DNA from: JBBRMY01 sp038230595
GTDB lineage: Bacteria > Bacteroidota > Ignavibacteria > Tepidaquicellales > Tepidaquicellaceae
Assembly (NCBI GenBank): GCA_038230595.1
Contig: JBBRMY010000010.1
Coordinates: 1-39,802, forward strand
Length of the DNA stretch: 39,802 nucleotides
Direction: 5' to 3'
Shown here: in pieces, positions 33,555 to 39,802 of the stretch
Layout: every line of letters starts with the position of its first letter
Numbering within the stretch: position 1 is the stretch's first letter
Made by a program: the position numbers and the translations under genes
The notes under the pieces: model-generated
The model's input: only the letters and a program-made list of their open reading frames with translations
Told to the model about the DNA's origin: nothing
Databases searched by the model: none

Positions 33555-34379
33555 TCATTTCTTTACCAACCCGTTCTCACAAAAAAAATCGTTTCTTGTT
33601 TTTACTTTTCCCAGATACTTCAGATTAACATCACTTTCAACCGTACTTTTATGATAAAGATGATACTGAATTGCAAGATTTCTTAATGATCTTAATTTTG
33701 CTCCTGCCAGAATCAGGCGATGCTCAATATCTGAATCCTCCCCTACTCCGGCACCAATGTAATTCTCATCAAATCCATTTATCTTTTCTATCAGACTTTT
33801 AGGAAGAGAAAAGTTTGAGCCAAGTATTGAAGCTTTTTCTTTCAGAAGAACTTTTCTGACTACTTTATTTTTTATATGAAGACCTTCTTCAACATTCACA
33901 CTCTGATCTTCATTCTTTGAAAAACTGCTTAGAAAATATTTTTTTAATGAACGCTCATATTGTTTTGAGGTAATGCTTTCTACTGTCAGCGATTCAGAAA
34001 TATTTTTACTAAGGTTGACTCGCCTGCCGCAAAGTACTGTATTTTCTTCCATATTTTCAACGTGGGCTTTAACAAAATCAGAATGTGGAAGACAATCACC
34101 GTCAAAAAAAATAAGATAAGGTGTTTTTGATGAGCGGATGCTTTGATTTAGGATCATATTTTTCCTGAATCGTTTATCTTCGTGCCATACATGCTTTACA
34201 GAAAGCTCAGAGTTATCTATGAAACTCATTACCAGATCCTTCATTCCTTCTCCGCTTCCGTCATCTGAAATTATAACTTCGAAATTCATAAAAGTCTGTA
34301 TCTTAAGTGCTGCAAAGATCAGTTCCAGCTCACGGACACGGTTATAAACAGAAATTATTACAGTAGCTTTCTTAATCAA
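33555..34379 (-). CDS. Family 2 glycosyltransferase
   Basis: The GT-A fold shows ATVIISVYNRVRELELIFAAL at the start, SDDGSGEG at 38-45, and the DxD metal motif in IFFDGDCLPHSDF (93-95). The C-terminal acceptor side is INGFDENYIGAGVGEDSDIEHRL, where the ED pair holds the catalytic-base-like residue; this resembles beta-1,4-galactosyltransferase C-terminal domains. The start is a TTG overlapping the end of the esterase gene by eight bases, so the two are one translational unit. There is no membrane segment. The acceptor is unknown. Confidence 0.85.
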   Translation of the reverse strand: MIKKATVIISVYNRVRELELIFAALKIQTFMNFEVIISDDGSGEGMKDLVMSFIDNSELSVKHVWHEDKRFRKNMILNQSIRSSKTPYLIFFDGDCLPHSDFVKAHVENMEENTVLCGRRVNLSKNISESLTVESITSKQYERSLKKYFLSSFSKNEDQSVNVEEGLHIKNKVVRKVLLKEKASILGSNFSLPKSLIEKINGFDENYIGAGVGEDSDIEHRLILAGAKLRSLRNLAIQYHLYHKSTVESDVNLKYLGKVKTRNDFFCENGLVKK

Positions 34380-35067
34380 CTGAAAGCTCCTTTAATAAAG
34401 CTGAATTTATTTCATGACCGCCTTCAAATGTTTTCTCAATAAAATTAATTTTATTTTCATTTAAAAAATTCACAGAGTCATTAAAATTCTTATTGCTGTA
34501 CGAAGTATCTTTTGATCCGTAAATATAAAATATTTTACTTTCGATGCTTTTTTTTCTGAGGACTGATATATCAACATCTTTTGCAATATCCGAACTGCAG
34601 ATAAACAAATTGTTTATGGAGGATGTACCATTTATAAACCAGCGCAATGCTGTTGAGCCTCCTTGCGAAAAACCTAAGACATTAACTTTATAACCCAATG
34701 ATAAGTTTTTAAAAATTTCTTTGTAAAGTGTATCCAAATATTCTACATAATCATCTATTTCGTTCAGCCTGTCTTCCTTTGTCATCCATGAAGCACCGAT
34801 GCGTGAATCAGAAGCTCTTCCAAAATTAGATCTTGAAAGACCTTCAGGAGCGATAACATAATCATTTTTTTTAGATAAGAACTCAAACTCTGAAATAAAA
34901 TCTTTAGCAAGCTGGGCAAATCCATGAAGAACGAACCAGATGGTTTTTGTTTTTTCATTAATAATACCTGAAGAATAATATCTTGCTGTTCTTTTTACTA
35001 AGATATTATGCTCCTCAATTGAAAACTCTTGTGAAATTTTCTGTTCCGGAATCTGTTCTTCATTCAT
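34372..35067 (-). CDS. Phospholipase/carboxylesterase-like alpha/beta hydrolase
   Basis: WFVLHGFAQLAKDF carries the HG oxyanion segment, GFSQGG is the nucleophile elbow (S135), and the acid and base are D187 (YGSKDTSY) and H219 (EGGHEIN). The lay-out and 231 residues match small Abhydrolase_2 type esterases, which usually read GFSQGG. I prefer the ATG at 35067; a TTG at 35088 would add seven residues. There is no signal peptide. It overlaps the downstream GT2 gene, but a metabolic link is not evident. The 95 bases between it and the divergent MFS gene hold promoters for both. Confidence 0.82.
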   Translation of the reverse strand: MNEEQIPEQKISQEFSIEEHNILVKRTARYYSSGIINEKTKTIWFVLHGFAQLAKDFISEFEFLSKKNDYVIAPEGLSRSNFGRASDSRIGASWMTKEDRLNEIDDYVEYLDTLYKEIFKNLSLGYKVNVLGFSQGGSTALRWFINGTSSINNLFICSSDIAKDVDISVLRKKSIESKIFYIYGSKDTSYSNKNFNDSVNFLNENKINFIEKTFEGGHEINSALLKELSVD

Positions 35068-35162
35068 CTTACAAGTTAATTCATTCAATGATGTATTTAA
35101 ATTGAATAAAGAAGGAATAATTTTTACTTTAGTTTGAACATCGCAAATAAATTTTCATATAA

Positions 35163-36416
35163 TTGCCTCAAAAAGACAGCTTTGCCGCACTAAGAATATC
35201 AAATTTCAGAAATTTTCTAATTGCCCGGTTCCTCAGCACATTCGGCTGGCAAATGCAGAGTGTTGTAGTTGCATGGCAGGTGTATTCAATAACTAAAGAT
35301 GAGTTCTCGTTGGGGCTTATAGGACTTGCAGAAGCTATTCCTATGATTGTTGTATCATTGTATGCAGGACATGTTGTTGATAAAAATGACAGAAAGAAAA
35401 TTCTTCTTATTACCATTGCAAGTCTTTTTGTATGCTGGATATTACTTTTTATTATTTCATTGGATAAGATCGCATTCCTGGCTGATCATAGAATATTCTA
35501 TATTTATTTCATTATTTTTATAAGTGGTATTATCAGGGGATTTAATGGTCCGGCAATATTTGCATTCATGGGTCAGCTGATACCAAAAGAGCATTACTCA
35601 AATGCAATTTCCTGGAGTACTTCCAACTGGCAGCTTGCATCTGTATTGGGACCGGCTGCAGGAGGATTTTTATTTGCTTATGGTGGAGCAACAGGAGCAT
35701 ACGCTGCAGTTGCAATCATCACAGCAGTAGCTGTATTTTTAATGTCGAGAGTTGAAAATATTCCATTGCCTCCAAGTACCGAAGAAGTATCTATCTTTGA
35801 TTCGCTTTCCATGGGATTAAAGTTTGTCTTTGCACATAAGCTGATCTTAAGCGCAATTTCACTTGATCTTTTTGCTGTTCTTTTTGGCGGTGCAGTTGCA
35901 TTACTGCCGGTCTTTGCCGAACAGATATTAAATACAGGACCTGAAGGACTTGGAGTATTAAGAGCAGCTCCCGCTGTCGGAGCAGTAATAATGGGAATGA
36001 TAACTATTAAATACTCACCTGTAAAAAATGCAGGAAGAAATCTTATAACAGTTGTTTTCGGATTTGGGTTATGCATGATAGCTTTTGCCTTTTCAAGAAA
36101 TTTTTATCTATCCGTTTTTATATTATTTTTAAGCGGAGCTTTCGATCAGGTAAGCGTTGTTATTCGTGCGATGATAGTTCAGCTTTACACTCCTGACAAT
36201 ATGAAAGGCAGAGTTTCAGCGGTTGAAAATATCTTTATAGGTTCTTCAAATGAGATAGGCAGCTTTGAATCAGGATCAGCTGCAAAGATGATAGGTCTTA
36301 TACCTTCTGTTATTTTTGGTGGGTGCATGACACTTATTGTTGTTGTAACAACTTATTTTGTTTCACCTCAGATAAGAAAATTAAAGATCGATAAAACGGA
36401 AGAGCTAAAAGCTTAA
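35163..36416 (+). CDS. MFS transporter (EntS/MFS_3-like)
   Basis: Twelve membrane spans are predicted over 417 residues. The N-terminus ALRISNFRNFLIARFLSTFGWQMQSVVVAWQVY is the usual MFS_3 entry, and the loop 2-3 motif is AGHVVDKNDRKKILL (the G-x-x-x-D-R-x-G-R-K equivalent). The central loop is short (about 205-215), and the second half keeps the EQILNTGPEGLGVLRAAPAVGAVIMG motif found in EntS-like exporters. It is probably a drug/proton antiporter or siderophore exporter. The start is a TTG because a TAA stop lies directly before it in frame and the first ATG is inside span 1. Confidence 0.88.
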   Translation: MPQKDSFAALRISNFRNFLIARFLSTFGWQMQSVVVAWQVYSITKDEFSLGLIGLAEAIPMIVVSLYAGHVVDKNDRKKILLITIASLFVCWILLFIISLDKIAFLADHRIFYIYFIIFISGIIRGFNGPAIFAFMGQLIPKEHYSNAISWSTSNWQLASVLGPAAGGFLFAYGGATGAYAAVAIITAVAVFLMSRVENIPLPPSTEEVSIFDSLSMGLKFVFAHKLILSAISLDLFAVLFGGAVALLPVFAEQILNTGPEGLGVLRAAPAVGAVIMGMITIKYSPVKNAGRNLITVVFGFGLCMIAFAFSRNFYLSVFILFLSGAFDQVSVVIRAMIVQLYTPDNMKGRVSAVENIFIGSSNEIGSFESGSAAKMIGLIPSVIFGGCMTLIVVVTTYFVSPQIRKLKIDKTEELKA

Positions 36417-36423
36417 TTTTTTG

Positions 36424-36921
36424 ATGGATATAACTTTTAAAACACTAGCAAAAGAAGACTGGAAAAATGCTTCGAAAATTTATTCCGAAGGAATTGCTAC
36501 TGACAATGCAACATTTGAACAGCGGGTACCAACCTGGGAAGAATGGGATAAAAATCATTTGAAGACTTGCAGAATAGCTGCTGAAATAAATGAAGTAGTG
36601 GTGGGATGGGCTTGCTTATCCCCTGTTTCTGACCGATGTGTATATGGCGGAGTTGCAGAAGCCAGTGTTTATATTTCAAAAGTTCACAGAGGAGCCGGAG
36701 TTGGAACGCAGCTTCTCAACAGATTAATAGAAGAAAGCGAGATGGAAGGTTTCTGGACTTTGCAGGCAGGAGTATTTCCTGAAAATACTGCAAGCCTGAT
36801 GTTAATTGAAAAGCTGGGATTCCGTCAGATAGGTTACAGAGAAAAAGTCGGCAAAATGAATGGTGTCTGGAGAGATACGATACTTCTCGAACGAAGAAGT
36901 AAAAAGATTGGTATAGATTAG
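36424..36921 (+). CDS. GNAT-family N-acetyltransferase (phosphinothricin type)
   Basis: The acetyl-CoA motif A is VYISKVHRGAGVGTQLLNRLI (around residue 84), with the R-x-x-G-x-G core HRGAGVG. The N-terminal ATFEQRVPTWEEWDK and the later AGVFPENTASLMLIEKLGFRQIGYREKVG closely follow phosphinothricin acetyltransferase (Pat/YncA) proteins. The ATG at 36424 is chosen over a TTG at 36421 because it is a regular start. The gene begins seven bases after the MFS stop, suggesting co-transcription. It may detoxify an amine, but the substrate could equally be an amino-acid analogue such as methionine sulfoximine. Confidence 0.88.
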   Translation: MDITFKTLAKEDWKNASKIYSEGIATDNATFEQRVPTWEEWDKNHLKTCRIAAEINEVVVGWACLSPVSDRCVYGGVAEASVYISKVHRGAGVGTQLLNRLIEESEMEGFWTLQAGVFPENTASLMLIEKLGFRQIGYREKVGKMNGVWRDTILLERRSKKIGID

Positions 36922-37005
36922 TTTTACCAACGGTGTAACCTGATTTTTTAATTTTCGTCCTATTAATTAGTATAACAATAAAGCCTGAACAAATATTTCA
37001 TAATA

Positions 37006-37398
37006 TTGGAAAAAAGTTTTAATGCTTCTAGGGAAGATATTATAAACCTGTTCAGGAATAATACAGTTTTTAAACTGACAAGTGCAGATAAAATTGAAAA
37101 TGATTTCAGAACAGGAGGCAGCTTTGATCTGGAGTTTAAAGGAAGAGGAAGAGTTTTCGGAAAACTCATTAAAGTTTCTGCTAACGAAATAATTCTAGAC
37201 TGGAATGTTAAAGGATTTAATATGCCGGCAGAATCCGGAACTGTGGCAGCTTTCAATTTAACCGAAGAAAACGGAAAATGTCTTTTAAAATTAGAACATA
37301 CAAATATTCTACACAAAGAATCAGCAGATGCAAAAAGAGAAGGGTGGACAGAGATTTTGGATGATTTGGAAAAAGAATTGTCAACAGCTAAAAAGTGA
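37006..37398 (+). CDS. SRPBCC/AHSA1-like protein
   Basis: The 130-residue protein has the START-like fold pattern of the AHSA1 group: EKSFNASREDIINLFRN helix, strands GGSFDLEFKGRGRVFGKLIKV, then AAFNLTEENGKCLLKLEHTNI and the C-terminal long helix REGWTEILDDLEKELS. Such proteins bind hydrophobic ligands or are linked to stress genes. The TTG at 37006 is the only plausible start; the frame is open up to a TAA at 36979-36981 and includes a few extra codons (KYFIILEKS) that would complete the first strand, so a non-standard start just upstream is possible. It overlaps the next gene by four bases. Confidence 0.78.
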   Translation: MEKSFNASREDIINLFRNNTVFKLTSADKIENDFRTGGSFDLEFKGRGRVFGKLIKVSANEIILDWNVKGFNMPAESGTVAAFNLTEENGKCLLKLEHTNILHKESADAKREGWTEILDDLEKELSTAKK

Positions 37399-38216
37399 AA
37401 TTGGATCTGAACGGAATACCTGATCATGTAAAACCAATTCTGCAAGAGTTTGCCGGGAAAATTATAAATGTTCAGCCCGGGCTTGTCGAAGGAATTTATA
37501 TTACCGGTTCTATCCCCCTTAATGACTATCACTCAAAGAAAAGCGATATAGATTTTATTGCCATACTATCAGAAATTCCTGATAAAACGATACTAGAACA
37601 GATTGAAGAAATACATATTCAGATCGAAAAAAGATATCATAAGCCAAAAGTTAACGGATATTACTTAAACATCGATAGCCTAAACAATGAACAGCATTGC
37701 TTTCCTTCATTTTACGAGGGAGAAATGCATATGAGAAGAAGATTTGAATATGACAAAGTTCAGCTGTTAGAACTGCAAACGACTTCTATTAATATTTTTG
37801 GTGTTCCAGCATCAGAACTTCCATTGAATGTTTCACTAAAAGATGTAATGAAACAGCTTCATCAAAACATTAACTCTTACTGGACAAGATGGATCACGAA
37901 ACATTCAAGTGGTATAGCCTTTTTAAAATTATCACTTGTTCCGGGATTAACTGAATGGGGTGTTTTAGGTGTTGTGAGGCAGCTTTATACTTTAGAAACC
38001 GGAAAGATAACTTCAAAGCTTAATGCGGGAATTTATTTTGCAGAAAAGCTTCCTGAAGTGCATAAGCCTGCGATGAAAGACGCAATATGCGAAAGAGGTT
38101 TTAACGGAACAAGGATAAACTTCTCTCCGGAAAGGGCAAGAAGAACTTTAGAGTGCATGAAATTTATACAAATAAATTTTAATAAGATTTATGAAGAAAA
38201 ATATTCAAAGAACTGA
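37395..38216 (+). CDS. Nucleotidyltransferase with DUF4111-like domain
   Basis: The N-terminal domain has the nucleotidyltransferase motif GS...DxD: ITGSIPLNDYHSKKSDIDFIAI (S39, D51, D53). The helical C-terminal region, with HQNINSYWTRWI and WGVLGVVRQLYTLETGKITSKL, matches DUF4111, the domain of ANT(3'')-type aminoglycoside adenylyltransferases. At 273 residues it is close to that family's length. The GTG start overlaps the stop of the SRPBCC gene (GTGA). Sequence resemblance alone does not show resistance, since many chromosomal members have unknown substrates. Confidence 0.82.
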   Translation: MKLDLNGIPDHVKPILQEFAGKIINVQPGLVEGIYITGSIPLNDYHSKKSDIDFIAILSEIPDKTILEQIEEIHIQIEKRYHKPKVNGYYLNIDSLNNEQHCFPSFYEGEMHMRRRFEYDKVQLLELQTTSINIFGVPASELPLNVSLKDVMKQLHQNINSYWTRWITKHSSGIAFLKLSLVPGLTEWGVLGVVRQLYTLETGKITSKLNAGIYFAEKLPEVHKPAMKDAICERGFNGTRINFSPERARRTLECMKFIQINFNKIYEEKYSKN

Positions 38217-38296
38217 TTAGTATTCTGATTTTCAATTTTTCCTATGTTGATTTACATATCAGATTTAACTAAAATATAATAACAAAAAATTAAAAT

Positions 38297-38787
38297 GTGG
38301 ATCAAGATTATACTGTTCCGCCTCAAACACGTATAGGGCATGTACATTTGAAAGTTTCTGATTTAGAAAAATCTCTTAAGTTTTACAGAGACCTGCTTGG
38401 ATTTGAAGTTACAACACTGTATGGAAACCAGGCAGCTTTCATTTCTGCAGGCGGATATCACCATCATATTGGTCTGAATACATGGTACAGCAAAGATGCT
38501 CCTCTGCAACAGAAGAAGGTGTCGGACTTTTTCATACAGCAATTCTTTACCCTACACGAAAAGATCTTGCTTTTATTTTTGACAGATTAGTAAAAGCAAA
38601 TTATCCATTAACAGGAGCAAGTGATAATGGAGTTTCAGAAGCAATTTATCTTAACGATCCGGATGAAAACGGAGTTGAGCTATATTGGGACAGACCAAAA
38701 GAGCAATGGCCGGCAAAACCGGATGGCTCACTTGAAATGTATACAAAATCACTTGACCTTGAAGGTCTTTTAAAGGAATTAAAATAA
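38297..38787 (+). pseudogene. VOC / catechol-2,3-dioxygenase-like gene with a frameshift
   Basis: The first ~70 codons (GTG start) encode a VOC half: RIGHVHLKVSDLEKSLKFYRDLLGFEV, then GGYHHHIGLNTWYSKDAP. The second half, in the -1 frame from about 38503, is EEGVGLFHTAILYPTRKDLAFIFDRL, then NDPDENGVELYWDRPKEQWP. Together they make a full CatE-like protein of about 163 residues with metal-ligand candidates H15 or H17, the HHH cluster and the E in GVELYW. Restoring one C in CCTCTG at 38501-38506 would give APPATEEG, joining the halves. It may be a sequencing error, a true pseudogene or a -1 frameshift site; I see no slippery heptamer. Confidence 0.72.
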
Positions 38788-38836
38788 ATGTCCAAATAAT
38801 ATATTTTCAATTGTCATTATAATAAAAACCAAACAC

Positions 38837-39286
38837 ATGAAAAACTTCGTTCTGGCAACTCAGCTTAAGTATGTTAAGCAAACAATAAATATGAATCTAG
38901 CTGGTATCAGCAATGATGAAAGCTGCATATCACCGCCATCAGGCGGCAGCTCTATGAACTGGATTATGGGTCACCTCATAACCCAAACCGTGAATATCTG
39001 CAAAGCTTTAGGAATGGATAGCAGCGTTTCAAGCATTGAAAAATATGAAGAGCTTTACGGAAGAGGCAAGCCTAATGTTAACAGCGGCAATGCGATCGAT
39101 ATAAAAGATATATTAGAATTGTATAACTCAACTCATGATAATATCATAAAGCATTTAGAGGAAAACGATATTGAAGGTGAAGAAAATCTACAGACATTAA
39201 CTGTTCTGACTTTTCACGAAACATACCATGACGGCCAGATTGGAACTTTAAGAAGGGTTCTTGGAAAAGATTCTGTTATAAAATAG
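38837..39286 (+). CDS. DinB family protein
   Basis: The metal-binding histidines are H46 (WIMGHLITQ) and H127/H131 (FHETYHDGQIG), with the conserved GHL and HxxxH spacing. At 149 residues it is the usual size. It is only distantly similar to the DinB protein at 29506-29988. It lies between the broken VOC gene and YCII with gaps of about 50-80 bases, within a group of small single-domain genes that commonly accompany ECF sigma factors. Function is unassigned; thiol-transferase-like activity is a family possibility. Confidence 0.85.
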   Translation: MKNFVLATQLKYVKQTINMNLAGISNDESCISPPSGGSSMNWIMGHLITQTVNICKALGMDSSVSSIEKYEELYGRGKPNVNSGNAIDIKDILELYNSTHDNIIKHLEENDIEGEENLQTLTVLTFHETYHDGQIGTLRRVLGKDSVIK

Positions 39287-39366
39287 ATGTAAAATAATTT
39301 GTCCGGTTTTGCAGACTACAATTGTCATTAATGTAGAAAACAAAATTTAAAAATTAAAAACACAAA

Positions 39367-39699
39367 ATGAAAGATTTCATCGTTTTATTCAAAGGCGGTC
39401 TCATGGATGATACTGCTCCGGAAGTAATGGAAAAGAACATGGTACACTGGCATAAATGGATGGACGAGCTGTCAAAAAGTGGTAAGATGACAGGCGGAAA
39501 CCGCTTAAGAACGACCGGAAGAGTTTTGACTTCCAGCAATGGCAAGATCACTGACAAGCCATATGCAGAAACTAAGGAAGTTGTTAGCGGATACATCTCC
39601 ATAAAGGCTGAAGACTATTCTGAAGCTGTTGAGATCGCAAAGGGATGCCCGATCTTTAACTCTAATGGTACGTGCGAAGTTGGCGAGATCTGGGGATAA
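39367..39699 (+). CDS. YCII-related (DGPF-type) protein
   Basis: The 110 residues follow the YCII family: the N-terminal strand KDFIVLFKG, the helix EKNMVHWHKWMDELSKSGKM, the loop TGRVLTSSNGKITDKPYAETKEVVSGYISI, which corresponds to the D-G-P-F-x-E-x-K-E region with the DGPF aromatic replaced by KPYAE, and AEIAKGCPIFN-like AVEIAKGCPIFNSNG. In ECF42-type systems genes like this lie next to the sigma factor. Here the sigma gene appears to start inside its last 20 bases. The role of the protein is unknown; a dimeric alpha/beta barrel enzyme is expected. Confidence 0.88.
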   Translation: MKDFIVLFKGGLMDDTAPEVMEKNMVHWHKWMDELSKSGKMTGGNRLRTTGRVLTSSNGKITDKPYAETKEVVSGYISIKAEDYSEAVEIAKGCPIFNSNGTCEVGEIWG

Positions 39700-39802
39700 C
39701 ATTCCTGAAAATATAAGTAAAATTACAGACCATCTTTTCAGACAGGAGTCGGGAAAGATGGTTTCTGTTTTAACAAAAATATTTGGAATTGCAAATCTTG
39801 AA
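39680..39802 (+). CDS. ECF sigma factor, N-terminal fragment (cut by window end)
   Basis: The frame runs to the right edge and reads ITDHLFRQESGKMVSVLTKIFGIANLE. That is the beginning of region 2 of YCII-associated ECF sigma factors, which typically read 'hlfRhesgk~va~Ltri~gl~~le~aEd'. It is 41 codons here. The start is uncertain: the only regular candidate is a TTG at 39680, overlapping the YCII gene, but translation could begin closer to the conserved part. It would direct RNA polymerase to target promoters, perhaps of the small-gene group upstream. Confidence 0.78.
   Translation, partial: MARSGDNIPENISKITDHLFRQESGKMVSVLTKIFGIANLE

Noticed and set aside
37395..38216. Calling the nucleotidyltransferase an aminoglycoside resistance gene
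   Set aside because: Motifs support the fold only. Many chromosomal DUF4111 proteins have no known resistance role.

Overview
The window is AT-rich chromosomal DNA that most resembles an Ignavibacteriota/Chlorobi-group (Bacteroidota-related) bacterium. The best taxonomic clue is the secreted protein at 26313-27872, which ends in a type IX secretion sorting domain of the YPNPFNP...GIYFYKL...KKM form common in that group. Other supporting signs are the gene repertoire (YfhO, Yip1, CAAX-type M48 protease, a ChlI-like AAA protein, DUF899, DinB), few Shine-Dalgarno sequences, and frequent TTG/GTG starts in overlapping genes. I see no tRNA, rRNA, CRISPR array or intact insertion sequence.

Layout, left half (+ strand to about 16.4 kb). 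A glycosyltransferase tail is followed by a three-unit palindromic repeat. Then comes a tightly packed envelope/metabolism run: a YfhO membrane protein, a biotin carboxylase and a biotin carrier protein separated by one in-frame stop, a PrsW-like intramembrane protease, a GT-C membrane glycosyltransferase, a GT2 and a GT9 glycosyltransferase, and nadD. Next are a Yip1 protein, an M48 CAAX-type protease, a CBS-domain protein, a ChlI/MoxR-like AAA+ ATPase and a two-gene ABC-2 exporter.

Middle (- strand, 16.6-26.1 kb). First there is a set of small genes: a membrane protein, a methyltransferase, a VOC protein, an alpha/beta hydrolase, a DUF805-VOC fusion, an interrupted membrane ORF and a secreted protein. 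Then comes the most interesting block, 21455-26067. It is a co-directional series of an ATP-grasp ligase, a GCS2/YbdK carboxylate-amine ligase, an M29-type aminopeptidase and a second ATP-grasp-like protein that appears circularly permuted. The combination suggests a pathway that makes, trims or attaches a small peptide or amide, product unknown.

Right half. Divergent from that cassette is the T9SS cargo gene with a clear terminator. It is followed by TPR, DUF899 and DinB genes, a secreted subtilase with calcium-loop insertions, and the kynurenine-pathway pair 3-hydroxyanthranilate dioxygenase and ACMS decarboxylase. A convergent GT2/esterase pair follows. The end is a run of small single-domain genes: an MFS exporter, GNAT, SRPBCC, a nucleotidyltransferase, a frameshifted VOC dioxygenase-like gene, DinB, YCII, and an ECF sigma factor cut by the window edge. 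The last two resemble the known ECF sigma/YCII (DGPF) partnership.

All functions are read from motifs by eye. No database search was possible.
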